NCBI GenBank assembly: GCA_002205965.3
Contig: NADL03000699.1
Location: 1,302,001 to 1,366,000 of the forward strand
DNA length: 64,000 nt
Direction of reading: 5' to 3'
Origin: Kappaphycus alvarezii
Lineage: Eukaryota > Rhodophyta > Florideophyceae > Gigartinales > Solieriaceae
Positions 11,442-22,185 of the stretch are shown here, in pieces. The notes below the pieces were generated by a model, which ran no database searches, was not told the DNA's origin, and worked only from the letters and a program-made list of their open reading frames with translations. The stretch's first letter is position 1. Every line of letters begins with the position of its first letter. The position numbers were made by a program, and so were the translations under genes.

Positions 11442-12398
11442 TTGGTGCTTACGTTAGTGGAGGGATGCGATGGAATAGCCCTAAATATATGCGAAGGGCC
11501 GGCCGAAAAAAAGGTCTGTAAGGATGACAATAACCTGGACCAAGAAAGCCATTGCCTTACCGCGTATTCAGTCAGGGCCAAGGCGGAGACTCTAAATTCA
11601 TGGGACGATCCTGACAATGAGGAGCAGCAAGCTACTGTCACCATGAAAGTGAGCCACCTACCAAGCGCCTACCAGAAAGTGATAACTAGCATGTTTGGAG
11701 ACATGGGTATCGTGGAATGGTCACTGGATGATCTGCAGTCCCCTGAGGTTCCCATTACTCATGAGTCTGAGCTGACTGATAATCAATCAATTTATTCAAG
11801 GGGTCCTCGGCTGCCCCCGCAGCACAATGAGCTCGTCCAAAGAGAAATTGACAAGATGTTTGCCTGGGGAATTATTACGCCCTCTCATTCTGCGTGGTCG
11901 TTTCCCGTGGTTATCGCCCGGAAGAAAGACGAAAAAGCACGATTCTTTGTTGATAATAAACAGCTAAATCGCCACATGAAAGCAGACTGCTGGCATTTAC
12001 CTAAGATCGAAGAAATATTCGATGACTTGTCTGGAAGCAGCGTTTTTACGACATTGGACCTCTTCAATGGATACTGGCAGGTGCGCATGTCCGAATATTG
12101 TAAGGAGAAGACTACTTTCGTCTACAAGTATGGCATGTACCGATTCGAAGTTATGCCCTTTGGGTTGATCAACGCTCCATCTACATTACAGAGGCTAATG
12201 GATCAGTTCCTTCGAGAATCAGACTTTGTTCGTTGCTATATGGACGATGTCGTTATATTCTCATACTCAATCGAGGAGCACGTTGAGCATTTAAACACCG
12301 TCTTTGGGGCGATTAAGAAGCATGGATTGCGTCTCAAGCTTTCAAAATGCTTCATCGCTCAACATTCCGTGGCACTACTCGGCCATATGGTAGATTAA
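11442..12398 (+). pseudogene. Gypsy reverse transcriptase
   Basis: A 318-codon frame gives nearly the whole RT: FVDNKQLNRHMKAD, LDLFNGYWQVRM (first catalytic Asp), YRFEVMPFGLINAPS, then CYMDDVVIFS with the catalytic YMDD box and LKLSKC in the thumb. The Asp triad is intact. The frame ends at a TAA (12398) within the typical LGHMVD motif, followed by a short gap and another stop before the connection domain. It copies element RNA into DNA in the particle. Compared with the family the order and spacing are normal. Confidence 0.88.
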
Positions 12399-12440
12399 GA
12401 TGGTGTGAGGGCAGACCCTGCGAAGATTTGAGTCATAGAA

Positions 12441-13221
12441 ATGGACCCAGCCCCTACTAACACAACGGAACTGCGGAGCTTCCTAGGACTGGCATGGCAC
12501 TACCGTCGCTTTATCCGAGACTTCGCGGGAATCTCGTCTGTCCTACAGGCGGAGACCTCTGTTATCGTCCCCTTTATTTCTAGAATGGAGGAGGCCTTCG
12601 AGCTGTTGAAAAAGAAGCGGACGACGCCTCCAGTTCTGGCGTTCCCCGATTTCGAGGCTTCATTTCGTGTCGAGACAGATGCTTCAAGCAAAGCCATTGG
12701 AGCCGTTCTGGCGCAAGAGAAGTCGGATGGAAAGTAACATCCCATAAATTACGCCTGTAGAAGCTTAAATGGGGCAGAAAAGAAGTATAGACAAGTTAAA
12801 GGTAATCTCTCTATTCTTCGCTTTTAACAAGTTTCGAGTCTATTTAATCCCATCCAAACCTTTTGAGCTGGTAACTGATCACCAAACTCGTCAGTGTGCT
12901 TTTAAGAAAGAGGATGTACATGGACGTATTGCTGGTTGGATGGACTTTCTATCCGAGTACGACTTCAATGTTACGTATCGACCTGGTTCTAGAAATGGGG
13001 CCGCCGATTTCCTCTCATGCGTTGACAGTATTGCACCGGATCAGTCTATTGCCTCCGTCGTTGAAGACGCCGGGTATAAACAGAACAATTTCGAGGTGGA
13101 TCTAGAATCGAGGATGCAGGGTACAATCAGAGTCTTGACTGGGAAGCCTTTACGTGAGACTGATGTTGAAAAGGGTCGCAATATTCTTCGTGGAGCAAAA
13201 AATCTTTTATTTGGAAGGTAG
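12441..13221 (+). pseudogene. Gypsy RT connection and RNase H domain
   Basis: 12441-12737 gives the thumb/connection (LRSFLGLAWHYRRFIRDFA) and the start of RNase H (RVETDASSKAIGAVLAQE). A TAA at 12735 interrupts it. 12769-13221 continues with FELVTDHQTRQCAFKK, GRIAGWMDFLSEYDF and YRPGSRNGAADFLS, the end of the RNase H/tether region. RNase H removes the RNA strand of the hybrid. Two frames are needed to read it, so it is broken. Confidence 0.8.
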
Positions 13222-13224
13222 GCT

Positions 13225-14298
13225 TTTTCTTTGGGCTCAAGGTGGACTCCGCTTAATTCTTGAGATACAGACAGGAAGTCTATTCTGTATTCATATCATG
13301 CCGAAATAGGACACTGGAACACAGAATCTACAAGGCACTTCGTCTCTTCTCGTTTCTGGTGGCCTGGTATGTACCGTGAACTCCACGATTACGTTAAGAC
13401 CTGAAACGAGTGTCAGAAGTCTTCCCCGTTGCCGAAGTATAAGACGAGCCTTCGTACTTCGACATCGTCTTTCATTGATGTCTTCCGAATCGACTTCGCG
13501 GATAAACTCCCTGAATCATTGAGCGGTAACCGCTACATTCTCATTTGCGTCGAGCACCTTACTGGATGGCAGATAGCTAAGCCTACCAAAGAAGCAAACG
13601 CGGACGCCGTTATCGGATTTGTCAGCACAGAACTCATACACTCTTTCGGTCCTCCGAAGTACATTGTCTCCGATAATGCTACTTTTTTCACCGCAGGAGC
13701 CTTACAAACATTCATTAAGGCGCATGGGATAGAATGTAAAACGGTACTAGCTTACGCCCCAATGTCAAACGGAAGGGCGCAGCGAATAGTTGGAAGAAAT
13801 AAGAGGTTTCTAGGGAAGATGTCTCTCTCCGGGCCAGAATAATGAGACAAAGTCCTTCCTTGGATAGTTTCCAGTTACCATCGCCGTCGCATGAGTAGAA
13901 GCACGACAAGTTCTTTTCAGGTTCTGTGTGGAGTGCCGCCGCGGATGGCATTCGAGCCCGTATTCTCTTTCAGCGGAGATACTTCAGACACACATCGCGA
14001 TATGGAGTTGTTGGCCATTTATAACATTCGCGCGGGTCGCTACCTACTAAGTCAGCTCCGCCATGAAGTCGGTGATAGCAAATTTGAAGTCAGGGACTCA
14101 GTCTTAGTCGCCAAGGGTGCATCTATGAACCCAAATGTCAAGTGGCCGGCCCTGAATTCTCGCTACTACGATCCTTGTGTAGTAGGGGAAGCAAAAAATC
14201 CCCTCTATAGTTTGGTTTCTCGTTCAGGACGCAGGGCTCGCGAAGAAATTCACTCTAGCCGTCCGATAAGATATTCGGTGCGCAAGAAGAAGAACTAA
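13225..14298 (+). pseudogene. Gypsy integrase with altered catalytic Glu
   Basis: A degraded zinc-binding region (13290-13400, GHWNTEST and FWWPGMYRELHDYV in a shifted frame) is followed by 13429-13842: VFRIDFADKLPESL (first catalytic Asp), YIVSDNATFF (second Asp), then NGRAQRIVGRNKR where the family has NG-x-A/V-E-R. The catalytic Glu is therefore Gln (CAG). Frame 13891-14298 supplies the C-terminal region (FEVRDSVLVAKGA and KWPALNSRYYDP). The TAA at 13842 and the Glu-to-Gln change each indicate an inactive enzyme. No chromodomain is seen. Confidence 0.8.
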
Positions 14299-15453
14299 CG
14301 GGGAACTGGTCCTGAAACTAGCCTCGTCTCTGAGCTGACACCTCCCAATCCTACCTATACATTTATTCTCTTATGCATACCCTCGTCCAAGTTTTGAACG
14401 ATGTTGGAATCAATTATCATTCTGTATAAGTTCTACTAAGAATCCTTCATTCATCGCTACTCGTATCAAATGTAATTATCCCTGGAGTCAGTGAGAATCA
14501 CTACTCGCATTCGGACGATTATCACGTCCTCTACGCCTCCTCTTCTTCATCCGAAGATCCGCACTAGGTCGGATCCCCGATGCCTGCCACACAGGACAGA
14601 ATTCACGCAATCGTCGAATTATGCGTATTCTTTCTTGTTTGGAGATTTACAACGTATGGAAATCACTTCAGGTCGGTGGAAACGCATCGCTGTCTTCTCT
14701 GCACAGTCGTATATCCGAGCTGGATATCTCCGAGAATAAAGAAAGATCGCTTATTCCGCGCCGCTGGTATCCACAACTGAGAGCACAAAAGCCCTTTGTG
14801 TCTCTGGATTGTGGGGGCAGTTCCATTAAGAAACGGACACCAAAGTTTGATCAGTGATTCAATTTGGGACGTGAGATCCGGCGAGGTGGAACTTCTTGCG
14901 GCGGTCTTAAGCGAGACAAGCTGAAAGTGCAGGGATAGTCTTGGTTCAAATAGTTCGCATAAGAGCGAAAATCAAGATAATGGAGATAATACCCGAGCTG
15001 CACGAAACTCTTATGCTCTTCTTGTCCTTAGTTCTCCCAAAACGCTTGTGAGAACTCCGGGCAAGCGAGAAGATGGAACGATTCGCGACCTGATTCGTCC
15101 TTCCCATTCGTCAGAAATATTTTGTGTCAGTGAAGAAGCTGTTGGAAGGAGAGAAGGATAGAGGGCAGAAAAAGGAGAGCGTCTGACGGTCACAACGAAA
15201 CCGCGCACCCGACCGCACAAGCAGGGAACACTCCCACGTCGCAGGTAGGCGTAAGTGGCCTATCCTTCAACTATGTGATGAACCTTCGTTCCACTTTCCA
15301 CACCCGCGACTCAAAAGGAACCTCACGACCGAGATCGAAAACGCGGGAAAGAGATGGGCGCAGTAGGCTCAGGAGTCTGGGCGTGGTGGGTTGAGCGATG
15401 GGGAGACTGTGCCGGGCTTTTCGCTAAGTCAGGGACATGTGGCTTTGGTTATG
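14299..15453 (+). other. Gypsy 3' region without recognised domain
   Basis: Between the integrase and the right terminal repeat lie several short frames (14491-14860 the longest) with no recognised motif. It could be a decayed third ORF or 3' untranslated sequence plus unrecognised LTR. Confidence 0.35.
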
Positions 15454-15550
15454 TGCACAAGCGGCAGGAGCGCACTGTGCTGGAAGGTGGGATTTTATTT
15501 GGGATAATTAGCATTGTAGATAAACGTGTATGATCTAAAATTATTTTGCA
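15454..15550 (+). repeat. Right terminal repeat of the gypsy element
   Basis: 97-bp match to 9159-9255, starting TGCACAAGCGGC and ending TTATTTTGCA. Both copies keep the block GATAATTAGCATTGTAGATA with one change. Confidence 0.6.
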
Positions 15551-15794
15551 CTAGAACTTTAGCGCAGACATAATATGCATGCGAAGTTACCCAGTCATTT
15601 ACAAAAATGGCCCCCTGCAATGCTATTACATAAATTAATTGAAAAACGATAAATAATTCGGAATAGATTTCATCTTTATCAAATTTGATAATAGCTATTT
15701 CAACGGTTGATTTAAATGCAGAGATCTCAGTAAATCTGAATACTATTGGTCAATTTCAAATTATGGCGGTTTTATTGGAAGCCACTCGATAATT

Positions 15795-16088
15795 GTGCAA
15801 TACCTCGATCTTCAAACCAATTCGGTTGCCAAGTGGAGGTATGCAGAAGCTTCGTACGACAATATATTTAGGCTTTGTGCTGCGTTGACGAACTTTCATA
15901 TTTATAACAACCCGCTCCGTGCAGAAGACAGCAAACTATTCAAGAAAATCAAGAATCGGTGGAACCACATCGGCAATAGTCAAATTCAAAAGCGTCGACA
16001 GATTCAAAAGAAGTACAGGGAGAAGCGTCGTCGCCGTGTTGAAATGCAATTTCGTCCGGCATATCTCTCTGAAACAGAAGATCATTAG
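15795..16088 (+). pseudogene. C-terminal end of a DDE_Tnp_4-type transposase
   Basis: The frame reads KWRYAEASYDNIFRLCAALTNFHIYNNPLRAEDSKL and then a basic tail (KKYREKRRRRVEMQF). It matches block by block the end of the minus-strand transposase at 23730-25067 (EARCDVLFQLCVAQTN, IHPLRDDD, RCKRRRRIDLQF). That block follows the last catalytic Glu in DDE_Tnp_4 transposases. Only the last ~95 residues remain. The A/T-rich flanks 15560-15790 and 16089-16390 hold nothing else recognisable. Confidence 0.6.
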
Positions 16089-16389
16089 AACTTTCTCTGA
16101 ATTCATCGTTTTATTGTTTCTTTACTGAAGGTACACTTAAATTAAACTTTCCTTAGTTTTGTTTCTAAAGAAAGAGGAGATCTATCTCGTAAATCATTTT
16201 GTTTTTACCTTTACTTTAGTTCTTTACCTTCAACATTACTTAATTGTTTACTTAAATAAAGATATAGGTAAATTTTTTGTTAAACTACAGGCACGCAGAC
16301 ATTCTCGTCATGCATCCCCCGTGATACTCAAGTTGACCTGCCGGACCGACCCATCGCATGAGACGTCGCCGTGACGTCCCCGTTCAAGC

Positions 16390-16893
16390 AGTCTTCAATT
16401 TCCAAAGTATAATCTCGGATACACTACTACCTGGGGGGAAAGGTTTGGGTGTTTTTACTGTTGGGAGATATATTCGATCTATTCTAAAGTTTTCCAGAAA
16501 AATAGCTTGAATGAATCTCCCAGTGGCGTATGACGTGTCTATCATCCCCGTTCCAAGAGTGCTATAAGTAAATGGCAGCGCGGGAAGCGCGAGCTGTTGA
16601 AAACGCGGCACAAAAGCGGAAGAAGAGGGACTTATCTACGAAAGTGGCAGCGATTCCAGGCGAAGAAATACTGGGAGGATCAAGGATAGGATGGGATTTT
16701 GTACCGCTAGCCTTCAACTCGTAAGGATCACCCTCTTTAGAAACATCCAAGGTTATAGAGACATACGCGGCAACAGTAGCGTCTCGTAGCGGGTGCTCGA
16801 CGGGAGTGAAGACTCGACTGTATCAGAAGCTTAGCTACTCTATCTGGTTAAAATGTGCATCATCCTTAATTTGTCGCGCATCGCAACATACAT
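16390..16893 (+). pseudogene. LINE restriction-like endonuclease fragment F1
   Basis: On the plus strand, LPVAYDVSIIPVPR (the conserved DVT-like core) is followed after a frame change by MAAREARAVENAAQKRKKRD, IGWDFVPLAFNS, a TAA, then GSPSLETSKVIETYAATV and KTRLYQKLSYSIW. The same series is found on the minus strand at 61660-62060 (MAARENQTVANATEQREKRG, LESPSLTTSKVIEVPYGAA, LQQKLSYAIW). Helical C-terminus, DVT core and position fit the C-terminal endonuclease domain of a LINE-type RT protein. It is truncated at its 5' end and broken by a frameshift and a stop. Confidence 0.5.
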
Positions 16894-16899
16894 AGCTTA

Positions 16900-17240
16900 G
16901 TCACCCAATTCCAACTTAATTTCAAGTACTTTGCAACGTTGCTCATTTGGACCGCACACCAGTGATAAACAAACACTTTCATGACTGGACAACCTCCAAC
17001 TTTACCGTCCTATACAGTACCTCCTATAACCGACAAACCACGTACTCCAGCCCCTCGTTCGCCCCAAATTCTCACCATCTACTGCCCACTGTCACTCCTT
17101 GACCTTTCCACCGCACGCTGCGAGCCAACTCAACCTATCCACACCCCTGCGCAACATACCCCTCATTGGCGGTACACTCTTCTTCTTCCCATGTGTACAC
17201 TAATGTGTACTAATAATGTTTCTAGAGTGTACACTCACTG
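16900..17240. other. C-rich spacer, no gene seen
   Basis: C-rich, low-G sequence with three GTGTACAC-like motifs near 17190-17235. No coding or RNA feature supported. Confidence 0.35.
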
Positions 17241-17253
17241 ACCGACCATTGAG

Positions 17254-17830
17254 TTAAGAACTAACTGGATGATGAACATCGGTCACGTGCAGTGGGGCAC
17301 GGGACATGATGGCCAAAGCCACCGAAGACCACAGAACACAGCTGATGTGCTGATAGATTCGCGAGCGAATAGTGGCATCGGAGGTATGATATCTGGCCGC
17401 AATCCGGGGAATGAATGTTTCCAGAAACAGTGCAGTGGCTGGGGACGCGGCTTCAAGAAAGTCGAGAGCGAGCGGTTGGAATGTGAAATTCGGCTGGCGT
17501 GACGGGTTGCCAGATGGTGGTACAAAGCGCCTGGAGAGCTTACGCTCAAGGTACTGGACCTTGTTGCGATAAGCTTGCGTGGCGGTGCCTGCGCCGGCTT
17601 GCGTTGCTTTCGTGAAAGAAGCCTGTTTGAACGGCGAAATAATAGTAACGTCACAGGCAATTGGCCTTTCCTTGGGGCCGATGGCAGAGGCCGGGAGTTG
17701 CACGAGGAGGTCTGCAGGCCTAAAATCGGTCCCAGGAATTAACAGAGGGACTTCGAACTTGTATTCCAAACCCGCAGCGCGAAAGACATGATATGCGAGG
17801 GCGTTACGAATGGAGTTATGCCAGTGTAGG
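17254..17830 (-). pseudogene. LINE restriction-like endonuclease domain, fragment A (longest)
   Basis: The minus-strand frame begins upstream of 17769 with HNSIRNALAYHVFRAAGLEY and runs through FEVPLLIPGTDFRPADLLV, then IACDVTIISPFKQASFTKA and a helical tail RIYQHISCVLWSSVALAIM, ending in HHPVSS and a stop. The pattern R-P-A-D, about 15 residues, then D-V-T-hydrophobic, then K resembles a PD-(D/E)XK restriction-like endonuclease as found at the C-terminus of early-branching LINEs, which nicks the target DNA for priming. This copy has about 190 uninterrupted codons but no RT upstream, so it is a 5'-truncated insertion, typical of LINEs. Homologues here: B, C, D and E. Confidence 0.62.
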
Positions 17831-17849
17831 CGGCCATTTAGTTAACTGA

Positions 17850-18560
17850 ATAGTCGGTCAGTCGGTGCACACTGAATATAATTAATGAGTAAAGATTCTT
17901 CTCTTTGTAATCAAAGGCTGGATTGTATACAGATATTACACGTGGCACTATTTTGGCAAAAAAAATTCTAGGGAGCCACCCGTGAGGTCACCTGCATCTT
18001 TCTTCCCTGGGGGACGAGAGTTTTTTAGCACTTTTATGGAATGGGAGCTATACCCATCGTTGCGCAATGTGTGATTTGCGACTCACAAACTAACTAATTT
18101 TATAGCGCCAGCTACCAATGCGCTGCCAGAGAGAACGCTTCAGACATAAGGATGGCTTCCTAGGGGGGTAAGGGTGATCAGCCCCGCCCCACCAGGAATC
18201 GGTCTACTGTTCGCACGATAGCTTATGTTTATGTAGATAATTAATTTATAACGGCACTATTTTTTAAAGAGTATGGTTTGTCCAGTGATTTGTAACGTGT
18301 GCATTGAGTAAATGACCGGATTTTAATTCTGGACTTGAAACGAATCTTTCTTTTGCTATAAATATCAATAAATTTTTTAATATGTATGTATTTCTGTAAC
18401 TACTGTACCCGATACCATTTCTAATGTCAGTCTCGAAATGACTTACTGTATGCGTTGACTATGCTGTTTGTGCTGAAAGATCAAGCCGTTACTTAAAAAA
18501 TCGAGTATTTGCGCAATACAGGATCATTGCGCAAGAACACAATAACTGCAGTTAAGACCT
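17850..18560. other. A/T-rich spacer, no gene seen
   Basis: Nothing coding is supported. No tandem unit or inverted repeat was noticed. Confidence 0.4.
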
Positions 18561-18561
18561 A

Positions 18562-18860
18562 TTGTAGTATTAAAGGCGTTTCGCCCACCCAGCCGCCAGG
18601 AGAGATGCAACACAACCATCCCAACAACGGTAACTTGCCACCCAACGCGAAACTCTCCCTTTACTTCTTCTTTCCCTTCTCCGCGCCGCAACTCGCATCG
18701 TGACTACACCACCCTTCAACCCTGCCGACGCCGCCACCCGCAGTGCCTTCCTTTCCCTCCATTCGCTTCCATCGCGCGCACTCAACGCGCCAACACTTCC
18801 CTTCCATTCTGCCGCCCCTCTTGGGCGCCTCAACTGGGATCCCTTTCAGCCGCCCAAAAA
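18562..18860 (+). repeat. Second copy of the gypsy leader and gag start
   Basis: It matches 9257-9555 at roughly 90% by eye, including CAACCATCCCAACAACGG and the gag start TTPPFNPADAATRSAFLSLH. Similarity stops at CCGCCCAAAAAG where the first copy runs into gag. It has no terminal repeat or pol, so it is a fragment of the same family. In this copy the frame LNAPTLPFHSAAPLGRLNWD stays open through a stretch where the first copy is frameshifted. Confidence 0.75.
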
Positions 18861-18964
18861 GTACATAATGTTCCGAACTTCGGTTTGGTTTCAAGAACGT
18901 ATTGTTCCAAACTTCGGAATACGTGCACAGCTTCAGTGATTGGTTGTAATCCACAACATGCAGA

Positions 18965-19529
18965 TGTTTACTTCCCCCGCAAAGGTGTTATGATTTGACT
19001 GCCAATACGAGGTCCCGCTTCTTGTCCCGGGAACGGGGGTTGAACAAGAATGTCCGCAGTGCGGATATTCTTGTCCTAACCTCGCCCATGCCCACTGGCC
19101 TAGAGGTCCGCCTCATAGCCTGTGAACTTACCATAGCCTCTCCTTTCAAGCAAGGCGTACGCACAAGCGCCATGCAAATGGTCGGCGGCTCCGCCGACAT
19201 CGCCCACCGAGACAAAGTCAAAGACTTGGAGCGCAAACTAGGAAGCCGCATCCCGACCCCTTCGGACAACACCCTCCAGGAACCAAACTTCAAGTTTCAG
19301 CCCCTGGCTTTCGAATCCTTGAGTGCCCCATCCCCCGTCTCCATTCTGTTGGGAACACCTCGAAGAGTACATCCTGCGTATCGCAGAGAGGATTGACACA
19401 TCCACAGGAGTGATCTGCAGGCGTCTTTATCAGCGCGTAAGTTGCACGCTGTGGTCTTCTATTGCAATGTCCATTCTATCGCGAGCCCCACTGCACGTGA
19501 CTGAAGAGGAACACACGGTTAGTTCTTAG
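18965..19529 (+). pseudogene. LINE restriction-like endonuclease domain, fragment B
   Basis: Frame 18995-19396 carries RLIACELTIASPFKQGVRT, HRDKVKDLERKLGSRI and FKFQPLAFESLSAPSP, matching fragment A motif by motif. A frameshift near 19360 moves the rest to 19323-19529: YQRVSCTLWSSIAMSILSRA and the ending EEHTVSS plus stop. The catalytic-type Asp of A (CDVT) is Glu here (CELT). The RPAD half of the motif (about 19030) is scrambled. It is the 3' end of a LINE insertion in plus orientation, immediately followed by the leader region of LINE C. Confidence 0.58.
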
Positions 19530-19682
19530 CCGTAAATTCAGACCTGCGGGGTACACGAGATATACTTATTGAAGTTAACTTTCTCAGCAAAATATACATA
19601 CGGTAGCCGGAGTGTGACACCGGACATTGGGATCTCTACATATACAACACAAAGCTACTCCATATTACGGTAGCTGAACGTG

Positions 19683-19840
19683 GCCGACGTGGACCACTCG
19701 GTTAGCTCCTAGTTAGTAATATAGTCGGATCCTGCAGCGGACACCCGTTACACTGATGCCATGAAGCTCTCCACCGGTAATAACAGTCGGATCCGACAGC
19801 CTGCACCAGTCATACTGATGCCGTAAAGTTTATCACTGCG
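19683..19840 (+). repeat. Two imperfect ~62-bp tandem units before LINE C
   Basis: The block GTCGGATCC...CAGC...ACACTGATGCC(A/G)T(G/A)AAG occurs twice, starting near 19723 and 19786. Part of it, with the preceding GCCGACGTGG...GTTAGCTC, recurs at 28990-29085. Its place just upstream of the LINE ORFs suggests a 5' untranslated region with tandem promoter-like units, as some LINEs have. That role is inferred. Confidence 0.45.
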
Positions 19841-19878
19841 TCAAGCTGCCTCCGCCGCCGGCCACCACATGTCCTCCC

Positions 19879-20345
19879 ATGTCCTTCTCCGCATTTCGGT
19901 CGGTGGACCTATGTGTTTATGCCGAAACCCACCCTCCTCTGCTTCTGGCGCACCCTCGCCTACCTCCGCCACACCGTCCCCGACCTAGAAGTCACCGACC
20001 GTCCCCCGGCCGAAGTCTCTGCAAAGCTAGCGGTGCGGGCCGCAGAAGGCACCGTGGCCCTCCTCGCCAAAGAGAGCCGTGCCATCATGAGCCCAGCCGC
20101 CTCAAGCCCGCGTGGTGCCCCAGTGGAATCACGCCAAGCTCTCCGCAATGTCCTCGATGCTTCCTACCAAGCCCTTGCAGCCCGGCGCCAGGCCACGCAC
20201 AAGGCCCACGCTGCCAAAGTCCCCCCGCCGCCGACCCAACTGCCGTCGAACCCGTGGATGCCGCCACCCTGACCGGCAGCACCGCCTCTCCGATCACCAC
20301 CATCCAAGGCTCGCCCCCTGCTCCCACATCGCCCCTGGCCCCTTA
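19879..20345 (+). pseudogene. LINE C, N-terminal ORF (ORF1-like) region
   Basis: Two overlapping frames are present. The more protein-like one, starting near 19913, gives PKPTLLCFWRTLAYLRHTVP, EVSAKLAVRAAEGTVALLAK and ASYQALAARRQATHKA, an Ala-rich helical protein that ends in Pro-rich sequence. The other, Pro/Arg/His-rich, is probably its shadow. It lies directly upstream of the RT and could be the nucleic-acid-binding ORF1 or the N-terminus of the RT protein. No zinc finger is visible. Frame breaks follow at about 20270 and again to 20770. Confidence 0.4.
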
Positions 20346-20773
20346 GCCACCAAGGTACCTCCTGTCCTTACCCTTAACAAGCCCACCCCTCGGCCTCGTG
20401 GCCGAGCTCGTCCTTCGGCCACTCCCGAACGCCGCTGCTCCGACACCTGGAGAGCAGAGGCCATGGCCCGCGTGGACACTATCATGGTGTTCACGCCCTC
20501 CCCTGCCTCAAACCACTAAGTCCGGACGGCTGCGCCGCCGACCATCTCGCTGGTCGTGCTGCCGACCGCTCCGCAGCCCGTCGGGAACTCGCGCATGGTT
20601 GACGCCCCGGGCGACTCCGCGACTGCCCCTGCATCCGCACAAACCGTGAACGAAGAGGCCGTTGCACCCCTCCCCCGCCCAACGGAACGCCAGGTAGCAC
20701 GGCTTCCCGCGAGTAGTCCCTCCCAACAACAACCCTCCCCTTCCCATTACTATAGGGGCTTCCCCTAGTCCAC

Positions 20774-22185
20774 TTGCCCTGCCCACCCCTGAAGATGTTC
20801 TTCGCACCCCATATCGCGGAGCCGACATCTCTCAGGACATTCACTGTTCATGCCTCAAGCCGTTCATATTCCTATTCATCAGGCTGGTCCGTGCTGCGGC
20901 GAACGCCCGGGGCGATGGCGCCACGTGCCGTGCTTTTCTTCATCTCCACTTGCTCCCGACTGCCGTCATGCGTCGCGCTCTCCGGGGCGAAGACAGATGG
21001 AAATATTCGAAGGGCCAACGAGCAACGCTGAGCTCTCGCGTCCGGCGGGCTCACACTGATACCGAGTGGCCCGCGCTACGGTCCGAAACACTGAATGCAC
21101 ACCATGCCCGTACCGAATGGACTGAGCAGCATCGCTCCCCGCCCGCGTACAGCACTGGGCGTCGGGCTCGCCGCGTGGCAGTGTTGTGTGCCGATGCCCG
21201 CTACCCCAAGGCAATGAGGTCTCTTCACAACAACCCGATGGCAGACGTGAACGACCCACAAACCATCCAATCGCTTCGCACGCTACACCCACGGCCGCGG
21301 TACCCCGTTGAACCGCTGCCAGCTGACAGCCTCCCACCCCCCGACTGTCACAAGTGATGCCGTCGAGTTTGTGGTCCGCCGCATCTCCCGTGATACATCT
21401 GCTGTACCCGACTGCACGCTGTCGCGTTGGTTTCACCTCCTCGTCCAAGCTCCAGTGAGCCCAAAAGCTGGAATCACGGGCAAGGGAAACCTCACCCAAC
21501 TCGTTGCTCGGATCGCCAGAGGCGGCCTGCCATGCCCTGTCCTGCCTCTCCTGGCTCCTGCAACCCGGCTTTCGCTTAGGCCAAAGCCAGACAAGATCCG
21601 GCCCATCGCTGTTGGGTCGGTCCTCCGCCGCCTGATTGCGAAGACGCTGCTCCCTGCGGCAATCGATGACACTCGCGACTTTCCCGCCCCATTCCAAATG
21701 GCAAATGAAATGAGGGCTGGAATGGGTGCGATTGTCCACGACACGCGCGCGCTTCTCCGTCGATTCTCCCGCTGCTGTGATACTGCCACGGTCCTCAATG
21801 ACGCGCACACCGCCTTCAACCACGTTGAACGGCAATCAATGCTCGACCACCTGCCGTCCTTGGACCCGGGTCTCGCCCGGTTTTATCAACATGGTTTACG
21901 GGAGTACGCAACCTTCGTTGATCGTCCCGGGCCGTCACCACCCGACTATCGCGAGTGCCCAAGGTATGCAGAAGGGCGACCTTGCCAGCATGCCCCTGTT
22001 TTCCCACTATCCAGCCGCTCATCCTCCGGATAGCAGAGGAAGCAGGTGTCGTAATGAAGCACTGGTATGCCGATGATGGTACGCTCCTGGCGTCCCTCCC
22101 TGACCTCCGAAGAGCCCTCCTTCTACTCCGTGACGAAGGGCCTGCATACGGCTTGCACCTCAATGCTGAGAAAGCCCGCATCTAA
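20774..22185 (+). pseudogene. LINE C reverse transcriptase
   Basis: Non-LTR RT motifs can be read across three frames. A pre-RT linker is at 20800-21350 (LRTLHPRPRYPVEP). Then 21308-21880 has KPDKIRPIAVGSVLRRLIAK, the conserved RP(I/L)AVG motif, and VLNDAHTAFNHVERQSMLDH with the first catalytic Asp. In a shifted frame near 21950 QGMQKGDLASMPLFSH matches the QG..QGDPLGP motif. Near 22065 HWYADDGTLLASL is the YADD catalytic box, followed by YGLHLNAEKARI and a stop. Target-primed RTs of this kind copy their RNA at a nicked chromosomal site. The catalytic residues survive but at least three frameshifts kill the ORF. Confidence 0.78.

Larger units (their letters stand above)
9159..15550 (+). mobile_element. 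Ty3/gypsy-type retrotransposon, degraded
   Basis: Domains occur in canonical Ty3/gypsy order (gag, protease, RT, RNase H, integrase) between direct repeats at 9159-9255 and 15454-15550. Each repeat is 97 bp and begins TG and ends CA; about 13 of 97 positions differ by eye. Flanking 5-mers are TAGTA and CTAGA, so no convincing target duplication remains. 97 bp would be unusually short for LTRs, so the true LTRs may be longer and eroded outside this core. Stops, frameshifts and an integrase active-site change show the copy is inactive. Confidence 0.75.

Noticed and set aside
20966..21835. 289-codon minus-strand ORF
   Set aside because: It lies antisense to the LINE RT in GC-rich DNA; the plus-strand frames carry the RT motifs, so this is a shadow.
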